Positions 33,050 to 44,290 of a DNA stretch of 64,000 nucleotides are shown in pieces. The notes below the pieces were generated by a model. That model saw only the letters and a program-made list of their open reading frames with translations. It made no database searches and was not told where the DNA came from. This DNA comes from Kappaphycus alvarezii (lineage: Eukaryota > Rhodophyta > Florideophyceae > Gigartinales > Solieriaceae), in contig NADL03000634.1 in NCBI GenBank assembly GCA_002205965.3, positions 124,001 through 188,000 on the forward strand. Direction: 5' to 3'. Each line of letters starts with the position of its first letter. Position 1 is the stretch's first letter. The translations under genes and the position numbers were made by a program.

Positions 33050-35190
33050 ATTAGGCGAAGATACTCGCGTACTTCTTTTCATCATTTCTTTCCCGTATTA
33101 GAACGTTAGCTTGGATATAAATAAACTAATCAAAATTTTCATTTTACATTCTGTGAAAAATATACGAGCACGCACTAAGATTAACCATTCCACAAAACAT
33201 TAAAACATCAAACTGAACTTTTTACCAATACTTCACAAATCTTTTACCTCGGTTGCAACGCCCTACGCAAGAATAAAATGACAGGAACCCAATGGCGAGA
33301 ATGAGAACCTCATACTCAACTATCCCAGACCGAATATGTTATATAAGGCAAAAAGGCTACCTAAATATAGTTTTGGGGGAAAAATAGATGAGAAGGGCGA
33401 AATATGAAAGGATTAGGAGTTAATGTAATAGGTGCAGGGTCTACCACACATGCTCAATGACCTCAGAAAAATGAATTTTATTTCAGAATTTGACTTTCAC
33501 GGCCTCAACTGTTTGGGTCTGGACTTGAACTTGTTTTCCATCTCCAAAAGCAAGTAGTTTATCCAGCTCATATGTTCCCTTCATCTAATCCTAAAGTCTC
33601 AATAACACATACCTAATACCATAAATGCACTTAAGTCAACTGTGTGGAAAGAATGACTAGAGGGAAGATATTCTCGGGGTAAAAAAAGTAAATCGGTTGT
33701 CTCCTTGAGATCTCTTAACCACAGCGCTAGAGTTGAATTGACACTTGTACATGGTCTCATAATTTAGCTTGGTATCCTCAGGCACTCTCGTGTCCGCTGT
33801 GTTCAACTATTGCTAGTCGTTAACCAAAAAAATTCCATGAGTTATCCCCGCCGACATAATTAAATTAAAAATCATATAAATTCAAGTACGGTATCCAAAT
33901 TATGCCCTCTTTCCAATATCTTACGCGGGTGCATTTTCAATGCATTTCAAGGCCAACGCCCTCTCTTCATATGTGCAAGTAGCAAATTAGGTAACTACAG
34001 ACTGCATAACTCTCTCTGAAAGTACTACAGAAAGTTCCCGAGAGTGTAGAGTGGCACAGGCATATGCATACCTCTTGTAGATATCTCTGTAAAACATTGA
34101 TATATTTTCTCCTTCGCAATTCACACTACACTCAGAGAGTACATCGAGTTGAAGGCCTGAACTCTCCTGCTGGAGTAGGCGAGGGGTCTCACAAATGAAA
34201 AGGGGATTTAGGGTGCTTGACTGATTAGAGATGTAAGAAGGCTATTTATGAGACTGCGGATGGCATGTATGTGTATAGGAAGTTCTGAAAAGGTGACAGA
34301 GTCAGGCGGGGCTTTCTCACAAGAAAGATGTAAGAACACCATTTACGAAGATGGAATCAAAAATTCGAGCCCTTCGTTGCTTACCATTCCTTAGATATCC
34401 GGCTTTGTGCAGTGGAGGCCATGGTGTGGCTCTGCGACAGAATAACGAGCAGAAATTGAGAGGTCTTTTGCGAGAAGGGTGAATTGGATATTATGTAGAT
34501 TGATGCCGTAGGTTACATTCAAGCAGTGCATGAGGTGTTGGCAATGTTAATCGAGTGTTTCCGTCCGATTTTTACCCACAAATTACGAGTTTAGATACGA
34601 AAACGGGACCTGGCAGTAGTATTAAAGCCACAGAGGGAACTCCCGAGGTTCAAGGCTTTTCTGCAGTCCGCTATATGACGGATAATTTATCCATTGTTAA
34701 CACCCAGTAGGGCCATAGAAGCGCGAAAAGGCTGCTTCCTGGAATTACTAAGACGATTTTGTTCTTTTACTCCATCAGGATTGCTATTTGATACCCCTCA
34801 CAAGGGGAATAAATGAAATGGTAAAATGGCGTCAATGGAAAATATAAACGAAATCCACCCGACATGAGAGTCTCTGCAAGCGACTAAAGTGCTGCAGTAG
34901 ACGTTAAATGACTAGTGCGAAGAGTGATAGTGAAAGAAAACTCTAGTAATCAACTACAAAGGGGTAGGCTATACGACCTCGCTAAGAAGCTAGAGAGTCC
35001 TTCGATGTTTTTGCTTCGAAGTTAATTCACAATTTGCCTTTATATTACTGAAAGGACCAATTTATCCAGCTTTCATAAGCTTCTTTTAAACAAAAAAAAT
35101 CCATAAAAATACTAAAAGCACCACAATACACAACAAAAAAACTCATTTGGACGCATCTAATTTCACAAAAGACACTTAAAAAAACTACAA
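33050..35190. other. No gene recognised; one boundary motif
   Basis: AT-rich and stop-laden. AAAAGGGGATTTAGGGTGC with GACTGATTAGAGATGTAAG at 34196-34245 matches the small repeat of 10116 and 21482. Confidence 0.4.
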
Positions 35191-35199
35191 AATATACTT

Positions 35200-35880
35200 C
35201 TCACAAGCTACGTCCTCTAGATCAGAGCCTAGCACTTCACTCAAGACCTCATAAGTACCTATGTAATCCCCACAAAATACCAGTGAAATGCTAATTATTT
35301 CCTAGCCTTTATATCAGAGAATCTATCTCATCTAACTACCCTACAACCCGATCGATTGCCAAGAATACTTTATTCATCCAATAAAATCCATTCCTTCCCA
35401 TATGAACCGGGTCGACATCACTCTCTTCAAGCAGTGCTTTCCAACTCCACTTTCTTCTTCTACTCGTCCTTGCCCTCCTGTTTTGTCCTGTCGACCAGTT
35501 TGTGGTCGACCCACTCCTCGCAGAAATCTACTTCCTTACATTCTTCCTTATCGGAGTCCCCCACCTCGCGTACTGTGCTTCAATCTCCACTAAATGACAA
35601 CCTACAGGCTCCTCTATGCGCTTCTCTATTTGTTGATGGAAGTAGTCATCTACGCCGTCTGGTAAAGAAGGTAATAAATGGGAGAATGAAATCAGGCAAG
35701 AAGGGAAGATTCGGAAATGGGAAAGATGGTAATGGTACGCCCATGTTTGACGCAATGAGATTTAATGTTGTCAATTTTTTTTTTACATGGCCGTGGATAC
35801 TTTCTTGCCCACACCTGAAAGTTCTAAGTGAAGTCAACAGGCTCAGATTAGCAGGCCTTTTAAATCAAAAATAGGCCTAA
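35200..35880 (-). mobile_element. Diverged relative of acidic-ORF repeat (copy 4)
   Basis: On the minus strand GGCTCTGATCTAGAGGAC (about 35220-35240) matches the ORF ends of copies 1 and 2. A VDDYFHQQIEKRIEEPVGC block followed in another frame by DSDKEECKEVDFCEEWVD parallels their DYDDHCRRMDRD and Glu-rich parts. Old and broken; assignment is tentative. Confidence 0.35.
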
Positions 35881-36499
35881 AGTAGTCTTCCAGGGATAAT
35901 TTGGGAAAATGGGCTTTGAAAGGGTACGTTGTGGCGAAAATTACGTGAAGAAGTCTGGATTATAAAAAATATGTTTTTGGGTTGAAGAAAATGAATAAAA
36001 CGAGAAGGCGAAACGAACCAATGTCATAGAAGAATGTAGTTGCACATAAAAAGAAAAAGGAGGGAAATAGAGGGTTTTAAAAACATAATTTTAGTCAGGT
36101 AAAAGGAAAAAGAACGTGCAGAGAGAAACATTAAGATAAATAAGTATGCGTGTAAAGAGAATAAATTCAGTTTTCAACTTGACAGAATGAGTCCGTCAAC
36201 GTTTTTGCGGCGTTAATTTTTACAGCAAATTAATTTGAACAGGATAGTCCTAGACGCCAGAAAGGAGGTAGGCCACCTCCAATGAACGTCTGCGGGCTGA
36301 TTTGTACGATCTGAGCTCCTCAATAGGAGCTGGGAGCAAGGTCCTACAAAGCTTGCTCACGGATGAGCTAGATGGTAATAATGAAGCAGCTCCGATATTA
36401 TTCGCGTGGATGATCCCGATCCCAAGAGATGATTTTTCACGTCATTGGGTTTGTCTGATAACCGAAATTCTCAGAATACCTCTGAGTCCATTCCGTCCC

Positions 36500-37420
36500 T
36501 CACCAAACCCAAGTCAAGCAGATCCCACCGTCACATCACATTCCTGGCTTTGAGTGCCAACTGGTAAACTGACTACGAGGACAGCTCCAGAAGGATGGAC
36601 CGGGAACGCGTTCAAGAGCGGGTCCGCTGTGAATATTCGGAGGAGAGGCTGAGGAGAAAGAAAACGCAGAAAAATCAAAAGATCCGAGAGAAGCTGAGAT
36701 GTATGTGAAGGGATGCCAAGGTGAGGAGGACTGTGTTGAGCCACGTGAACCAATGGTGTACAAGCGTATGGAAGTTCCGGAAGAGAATGGAGGGGATATT
36801 AGGGATGAAATCGTGATCTCAGACTCTTTTGTCGGGGATGGAGCTGTGGTTGAGGGTCTTGAGAGGGTATTTGAGGGTATTGTGAGTCGAAGGAGGCCAT
36901 CAATCATTCTGGCCCTGTCGTCAGAATTTATTGGGAATGAATTAGATATATGGATATCTAGAGGGAATCCCCAGTCTCTGGTCTCGAAAGCGAATATTGT
37001 GAGGAATAGATATATAGTTATCTTTATATCATCTAATTTTTTTCTCTATCTTCCAATAGATTCCCTTAATACGTTTATGGTATTTAGTATTCTTTTGGAA
37101 ATTTTTTGTTTGCCGAAAAGTCGATATAAGCTGAATGTGCTGCTATATTTAGGAGAAGGCAAGCGAGTAGCATCAAATAATCTAGACAGAACACAAGAGT
37201 TGAACACCTGAAAATCTAACTTTGACCTGAGAACCATTTCTTTTACATTCGTCACTGAGCATGGGTGGTAGACCCTGACCATTTTAAACTCACTTGAAGC
37301 CCTTTGAACCCACGTGCTTATCTATTTTTTGTTTTAACATAACCACAATTCAGTAGAACTTTTGCTGCTTGAAACATCTCTATTCTAGAAAAATTAGTTA
37401 TGCGAATTTCATCCTTCTGA
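36500..37420 (+). mobile_element. Acidic-ORF repeat family, copy 3 (diverged)
   Basis: GTAAACTGACTACGAGGACA and the DRERVQERVR stretch correspond to GPTDYDDHCRRMDRDRVWEW of copy 2. Frame 36699-37211 has DEIVISDSF at the position of VIVISDSS. The shared 3' part follows: CGATATAAGCTG at 37122, CACTGAGCATGGGTGG then TAGACCCTG at 37253-37278, and CTTTTGCTGCTTGAAACA. The copy is broken. An upstream frame (36302-36553) is not shared with the other copies. Confidence 0.5.
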
Positions 37421-37486
37421 ATTTTCCTTTAAAAGTCCTCACGCAAAGGTACATCATAGTGGCATTGCTTTCCAATGGTACCGGTC

Positions 37487-38496
37487 TGAAGTGTAGTGCA
37501 ATTGGCACTCACACTGTACTGCCATCGGCAGAGCTAATTTTGGTGATCTTTTTTTGATCTGATTCACCGCTGACCAGCAGGCACTGTACTGTACAGTAGG
37601 GGCAATTTTCTTTTGTCGCCCACTATTATTCCTGGTACTGTATACTCACCTGATGGGGCTTGAGGGCTTTCAATCTGGACCACTCGGCCCCCAAATTGGG
37701 GCTGATATTTTCGCAGGTGAAAGACACGTATTGGGCCAAGTGTCGACCTTACTTATCTCTAACTTGGATCTCCCTAACTTAGCTGACCCTAATTTCACTC
37801 ACCCTGCCGTTGTAGATAACCCTAACCTAATTTACTAATATTTAAACCTACCTGGCGACTAGGGCCCCAGATTAAACAGCCACCCCGTTGTTGGCTCTGA
37901 ACTTGACTCCCAACTTCCGCCTTTGCAGAAACCTTTTCCAACGGCAACTTTGGCTGTAGCCGTGTTTATCCGCCCAGGTCCCCTTTCTATTCCCCCCCTC
38001 TCTATTCAATATTACAATAACCCTTTTGTTGTTTGTTTTTGATATTTACTCACGCTTGAAGCCCCGGACTTCGGCGTCTATATACAAATAGGAACTTCAA
38101 GGTTGTCGTTGATGACAACATCCTTATCTCCAAAGGAAATATTCAGCACTGCTGACCCACTAATACCTCTTCTTTCTCCAGTGTTACACCCTTGGTGTCT
38201 GCGGTTCTTTCGAATTTACCCATACCGAGTTTCTAGCATTCCGCGGACCACGTTCCGGCGTTACAACCCGGAGGACAAGTATACCGTCCAGCCGTCCAAG
38301 GATTTAACCCCGCTCTTTCAACTCCATTTCTCATCGCCGTCGGCGAGCTGTGCTACTGCATCGCAGGGTGCTTAAAGAGAACGAGAGGCAGCGAAATCCC
38401 TGCGGGTCTTGGTGTGTGTGTTAAATTTCTCATTTTCTGACGGTCTTCCGTTCTTAGAAGAAAAGAACTGTGCACCATGCATTGCACTACATGAAG
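37487..38496. mobile_element. Solo LTR, copy 1, with 5-bp TSD
   Basis: A 1000-bp unit (37492-38491) starts TGTAGTGCAAT and ends ATTGCACTACA, with TGAAG directly on both sides (37487-37491 and 38492-38496). TG...CA ends, short inverted termini and a 5-bp duplication are the signature of a lone long terminal repeat left by recombination. A related 983-bp copy is at 58328-59310. No internal retroelement sequence is attached and the parent family (Gypsy or Copia type) cannot be told. Confidence 0.85.
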
Positions 38497-38599
38497 AGTG
38501 GTTATCGGGCGTATTTTAGGGTGAAGATGGCAAGCTAGTAATCGTTTACTGTGTAAGCTTACGCCTTTTCGACTCAAACCCTAATGGAACATGTAGCCT

Positions 38600-38760
38600 C
38601 ACTTCAGGCAAAGGGAAAAGTTTGGGCTTTTTATTCTTGGAAGATATATTCGATATAACATAAGGTTTATAGACAAATACAATCTTGTCAAAAGGGTATT
38701 CCGACAGATTTGATGGGGAGAAAATACGATCCATAGAAGGCCAACTTAAAGCCGGACATT
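38600..38760 (+). repeat. About 150-bp dispersed repeat (copy 3 of 3)
   Basis: GGGAAAAGTTTGGGCTTTTT, GGAAGATATATTCGATA, AAAAGGGTATTCCGACA and GATGGGGAGAAAATACG follow the order of 24188-24350, with more divergence. Confidence 0.6.
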
Positions 38761-38989
38761 AAGCGGGTAGCATTGTACATTAATGACTGCGACAGAGTAC
38801 CTTTGCAACAAAACAATCCGAAACATTCCGTACGTATCCAGTGCCCTTATGCCATGTTACTTCCACTTCCGGAAGCACTGCGCATGAATCTGGGTGCCAA
38901 ACTCCAAGAGTATATATTGGCATCCGGATGCATGCCATCTATTCTTAGGTATTACAGACATCCACAGTCGATTTAGGGCATTAAATTGA

Positions 38990-39700
38990 TTACTGGGACA
39001 ATTTTCGACGCTTGTGCATGATGCCTATGGATCTCATGACAAAATAAGGAACGCTCTTCTGGTGACGTCCTATCTCCTCGTATCCTGCTCTCTTTTCTAT
39101 CATTTGCTGTGGTCAGACCTCTTTGTAACAGGGTTATGACGGTAGTGATCTGCAGGTGAAAGGCAGTATGTAGCAAGTCGAGCTCGGTTTTGTCGGTGCT
39201 GTATTGTGTTTGCGCTAATGCCATCTAAGCGTTGTACTGACAGTGGTAGGTTTTCACATCCTTCCCACGAGATCTCGAAGGCATTATTAGGGTAAAACGT
39301 TACTACTGGCCTCCAAAAGGTTACCTTCCAGGCCCTGTAGCTATGTTTTGGTCCTTGACACAGGCTCATGAAATCACACGAGCGCTTTGGCTGAAGCGCT
39401 AGAGTTGATTATAGAGGGTAGGGTGAGGCGGCTTTTATTCGAAAAGAACGATCCGCCTTTGCGTCACTAGAACTGTGCCATAGCTCCTGACATAATTTAC
39501 ATAAGTATACCTTGGTCACACTGCATTGGATGTCACTGCCATCGAAGCATGCCTATCCTCGACGGTACACAGCACCCACATTATGGTTTTCGTTACATTG
39601 TAGCCAAACTTTCTTGCTGCACCCGTTACCAATACATGTGGTAGAATTTAGGATGGCCTAATGTCATCTGTAAGGATTTAGGTATTTTAGTGGTTTAACG
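38990..39700 (-). repeat. Unclassified 0.7-kb repeat, copy 2 (inverted)
   Basis: Reverse-complement match to 7105-7825. A minus frame (39100-39369) contains RPVVTFYPNNAFEISW and PADHYRHNPVTKRSDHSK, the latter close to the frame in copy 1. The left end in plus-strand order meets a G-rich boundary motif at 39700. Confidence 0.6.
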
Positions 39701-40770
39701 GGGAAGGAAGTTTGCTTTACTGGTTATGGTAGAGATGTAAGACGTCTATTAGCTGACACGAATGGGGGAAAGTCTGTGTATTGGTGGTAAGGGGAAGAGA
39801 TGACCTTTATTCAAATGCAGTATGAGGGGAACTTACGGTCCCTACCGTACCTAGTGGGGCCCAACACCGTGTAATTTGCGCTGGTTGATCATAAAGGCAG
39901 TGAATTGTTGCACGAATGCTTACAGCATTGTTCGGAGCTCGGAAAACTCCGTGACGGCAGATTTTTCCTCCCTCTCGGCAGTTCAATTTGCAATATCCTG
40001 GAGAAGCTGGAGGCCGAAAATGTCGATCTGCCCATAAAAAGGTTGAGGGAAGTCTCATCAGCGCCTGCGGGAACATTTCATGTGCTATTGTACTAGGCAG
40101 TTGTGGCAAGATGCTCAAGGGCCTTGAGTCAAGGCATAGCATAACTCCAGATGGAGCACGTCATCGGATCCTGATGGTAATTGTATACACAATAGTGGTT
40201 TTAACTGACACCAAAGCCAATATACAATTGGGCAAGGAGACATTATCGGCACACAGGAAGGAGATAGCACTCGAATTGGGCGACAAAATGTTGGCAATCA
40301 GAATGCAGTAGAACCGGTACAAAGGATAGCAAATTGGCCGCGTACCATGCAAAGTAATAGGCAGACCACCAGCATATTGTGCAGATCCGCTTCGCCCGTA
40401 GACACTCGTCCCCATTGCTCGCATCAATCTAGAACATTACAGTGGTGGCAAAACTTTACGACATATACCTTTTCTCGTCGTCAATTGGTCAATTTTTATA
40501 CAAATATGAAAAGCGTTCTGCTAAACGTCTCTTAGGTACTGTGTATTACCGCGATGCAGTGCGTTTTCAGAAAAGGCGACTGCTTACAGAGATATTGACC
40601 AATGAATGCCCCTCCCCTGGCAAAAACTTTAGCGACATTTCCACTTCAACACTTCTCGAGTACAGACTTTTCATTTTTTTGGCGCCAAACGCCAAACAGT
40701 AACGCTACAAAAGTCGGTGAAGGGGTCAAAGCCGACAGGGAGCTTTCCTAAGAACCCCAACCCCCGCAGA
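39700..40770. other. No recognised gene
   Basis: Begins with the boundary motif (GGGGAAGGAAGTTTGCTTTA). Overlapping frames on both strands at 39807-40427 have no recognisable family. Confidence 0.4.
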
Positions 40771-40771
40771 C

Positions 40772-41574
40772 ATGCCGAAAAAGCCGCGCTTGTCCACCTT
40801 TGAAAAAGGGCAAATTTTTGCCCATAAGGCTAACTGTTGGTCAATTGCAGCTATCGCTCGAAAGCTAGTGCGGTCTAGAACGGTAATTGCGTCGTTTTTC
40901 CGTGACCAATCGAAGTTTAACCGTAAAAATGGGGGCGGGAGACCTTCTAAGCTTTCTGACGCTGACAAGAGAAGAATTATTCGTGAAGCTTGCAAAGCCG
41001 AACTTGGGTCTTCCAGCATGGTCAGGGCTCTGCAGTTGAACGTCAAGTCTCGGCGAGTTCGCCAAGTTCTTCAAATGGCGGCGCACTTACGCTACAAACG
41101 AGTTACACGCTCTCCGGCAATGCGAGATAGACACGAAAAATCTTGGTGCGCTTGGGCAATGGAAAAGATGGTTTGGCCTCAGTCTAAATGGAACCTTATC
41201 GTCTGGTAAGACTAAAAAAAGTTCAATCTTGACGGTCCTGATGGTCTTTCGTTCAAGTGGCATGACCTATGGAGAGAGATGGACTGGTTTTCGAGGAGGC
41301 AAAATGGTGGCGAGAGCGTTATGGTATGGGCTTGTTTTGCGCGAAACAAAACGTCTCCCCTGGTATTTCTTTCTGGAAAAAGAACGGTGAGAAGTACTGT
41401 CTGATGCTCGAGGATAATCTTTTGCCGTTTACAGAGGATCTTCCGATACGCTGGAGATTCATCCAAGACGAAGCCCCAAGCCATCGTTCTCTTGTTGCGA
41501 AAAAATGGCTCAGGGACAATGGAATTTCAGTTTTAGAATGGCCTGCGTATTCTCCGGATCTGAGCCCGATATAG
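40772..41574 (+). pseudogene. Tc1/mariner transposase, 3'-truncated
   Basis: The N-terminal frame (40772-41209, true ATG) has paired helix-turn-helix regions: STFEKGQIFAHKANCWSIAA with IARKLVRSRTVI, then GGGRPSKLSDADKRRI. The first catalytic region follows out of frame at about 41205-41235 (KKFNLDGPDG, where a DE pair should precede KKF but stops intervene). The second frame (41269-41574) begins as a shadow and then carries RFIQDEAPSHRSLVAKKWL with the second Asp, and LEWPAYSPDLSPI. It stops exactly where the IEN with the third catalytic acid should come, and Copia sequence begins. At least one frame change near 41360, one region of stops, and a missing C-terminus make it inactive. No inverted ends were found. 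Confidence 0.8.
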
Positions 41575-44290
41575 ATTCTCGCCCTCCAGGAGCTTGATGA
41601 CTATATTGTGGATGACCAGCCTGGAGAATCCGATGATGGGGCTTTCAAATCATGGACTCGGGCCGACCGTAAAGCACGGGCGCTCATCGGGCTGACCCTT
41701 TCGGATATGCACCTTGAGCATGTGCGCACTGCGGCAACAGCAAAGGAGATGTGGACTATTATTCTCAACACGTTTGAGAGGCACACAATCCTTAATAAGC
41801 TTGCGGCTCGACGCCGGTTTTACACTGCTGCTATGGATGGTACAAGAGAGTTTTGCAGTATATTAACCGTATGGCGCAGCTAGCAGCGACCCTAAAATCC
41901 ATGGATGTGACTTTTGATGACAAAGAGATAGCCATGGCTATGCTTAACGGATTGCCACTTCGGTTAGACAATCTCATCGTTGCCTTGGATGCGCTTGGAA
42001 ATGAGGACAGGATGTTTACTTTGGAATTTATGAAGGGTTGGTTGTTGCAGGAAGAGGAGCGTGCTCAAATGAGAGAATCAAAAGGTACAAATTCCAATGC
42101 GGCGGTCATATCCAATGCCCATCCGAATGACTACGGAGGTAACGCTAGACAGCTGCACTGTACGAACTGTGGTCATTCTGGTCACACCGCTGACAGATTC
42201 TGGGGCAAAGATGTGATCGGTAAGCGCCCTGAAGCTCCGAGGGGCTATTGTGCACCTCGGTCTCGTAGTGGCAGAGCATCTAATAATCATCGAAACGAAA
42301 AGAATCGCTCGAGAGGAGATCAGCACGCGTTCGTAGGTGCAAATGTATTTGATTCGACTTATTCTTATCCTCCAGCTGACAGTGAGGACAGCATAGATAA
42401 CAGTGAAACTGTTTGCCTAATGTCACAAATAAAACAGGCCGGGATTTCGGCCGGAACTTCCCCCTGGTATGCAGATTCGGCATGTTCTTCCCATATGACA
42501 TACGATAGGAGTGCTTTCACGAGTTATACCGAATTCTGTGCAGCTTCAGTCGAAATGGGAACTAAAGACCAGGCTAAGATTGCTGGGCGAGGTGACGTGG
42601 AGCTGACCCTCTTAGTGGATGGTTGTCGAAAGCGTTGCATTCTACGATATGTTGTCCACGTTCCTACTTTCGAATACTCTCTCATTTCTGTAGGCAAAGC
42701 GGACATAGAAGGGATCAAAACTTTATTTGAAAACAAATCTATGCCGATGACTAAGAAGGGGAAAGTTGTGGCAACTGGAAAAATGCTGTGCGATAGCCTT
42801 CTTTATGTCATCGACATAGTCCGGAAGATACCAAACGATACCCTATACTCTGCGAAAGTCACCACACTCTCAACATGGCACGAGATAATGGATCATGTAA
42901 GCAAAGAGGGAATTGCGTCTATGGTAAGGAACAATGTTGTGGAAGGCGTGCAGATCAATGGCTCGAATGCATCCGAATTATGCACACAATGCGTTCATAG
43001 AAAGGCTCATCGTTCTGCAGTGCTGAAAAACGTACGACTAGAAGAGCTGAAGCGATAATAGACCCTGTTCACAGTGACGTTTGTGGACCTATGGAGCTTT
43101 CTTCAGTTCAAGGGGCACGCTACTTTGTGACTTTCATGGACGACCACTCCTTTTGGGTTGCCGTCTACATTATGCAGCGAAAGTTAGAGGTTCTTGATAA
43201 ATATAAACTGTTCCAATCTAGAAGCGAAGCCCATACTGGACGTCGCATTGGTATTTTTCGTTCAGATCGAGGTGGAGAATATATGTCCACTGTATTCAAG
43301 GACTACCTTGCTGCGTGCGGAACAAAACATAAGCTTTGTGCAGTGGAGTCACCTGAACAGAATGGTGTTTCAGAGTGGCTGAACCTAACTCTGATGGATC
43401 TGGTTCGGTCAATGCTACATGCAAAGAGTCTGGCAAAACAGTTCTGGGCCGAAGCTCTGGCGACTGCTGTATACATTCGAAAAAGAGTTACAACTCGCGC
43501 ACTTCCAAGCCACACGACCCCGAATCATATCTGGTACGGGCGCAAACCAAATTTGTCGCACCTTCGTACGTTCGGAAGCAAATGTTGGTACACCATCCCG
43601 TCAAGCCAGTTGAGTAAGCTTGACTACCGAGCACGGGAAGCATTTATGCTTGGATATGCGGAAGCCAGCAAAGCTTACAAACTGTGGGATCCTGAATTAC
43701 ACAAGGTAGTTGTTTCCAGAGATGTCAGATTCAATGAAAGCGAAACCTGTCACTCCGAAATAAATGAAAATGAATCAGATAGATTTCTTGCAATTAGTTC
43801 TGATGAGGATCTTGTGGGTCTCAGCGTTGAACACGATGCTCAAGTCCAACTTCCTACACTGGACACAGCTGAGATGGCTACAGCTTCGAGAAAAGATATT
43901 CAGGGACAAAGCGATGACCGGGCTAATGCTTGAATCGACCCGACGGTCGATGAAAACATTAGTACAGATACCGAAAGCCCTGAGCCCCCTGATGTGTCTG
44001 TAGGTCCACGGAGATCTGAGAGGATTCGAAGGGCCCCAAATGCTTGGTAGAGGTCCAATATATCCTTGAAACCTAATGCCACGGCTCTCGTTACAAATTT
44101 TGTCAACATCCCGTACCGACACGCGGCGACAGGCCCGGACGCAGACTTTTGGAAGTCCGCCATCGAGTCCGAGCGAGAGTCGATCATTCGGGACAAAACA
44201 TGGAAGTTAGTCCCACGTTTGGAGGCCTCAAGTACTCTGACCCCAAAATGGGTGTTTGCAATAAAAGATGCCCAGGACTCCAACATAATC
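41575..44290 (+). mobile_element. Ty1/Copia retrotransposon fragment, broken
   Basis: A Copia-type LTR retrotransposon fossil. Parts in order: gag of UBN2 type (about 41590-42080), a zinc knuckle (about 42150-42200), the aspartic protease region (about 42460-42520), GAG-pre-integrase (about 42870-43030), integrase core and C-terminal part (about 43070-43730), and the first part of reverse transcriptase (about 44060-44280). No LTR is seen at either end. The 5' side is cut within gag at the Tc1 junction and the 3' side within RT at the LINE junction. It is broken, with roughly four or five breaks over 2.7 kb, yet long stretches remain open, so it is of moderate, not great, age. Confidence 0.85.

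Noticed and set aside
35356-35874. A 172-codon plus-strand frame
   Set aside because: It lies antisense to the diverged acidic-ORF copy and has low-complexity Ser/Leu composition with no family match.
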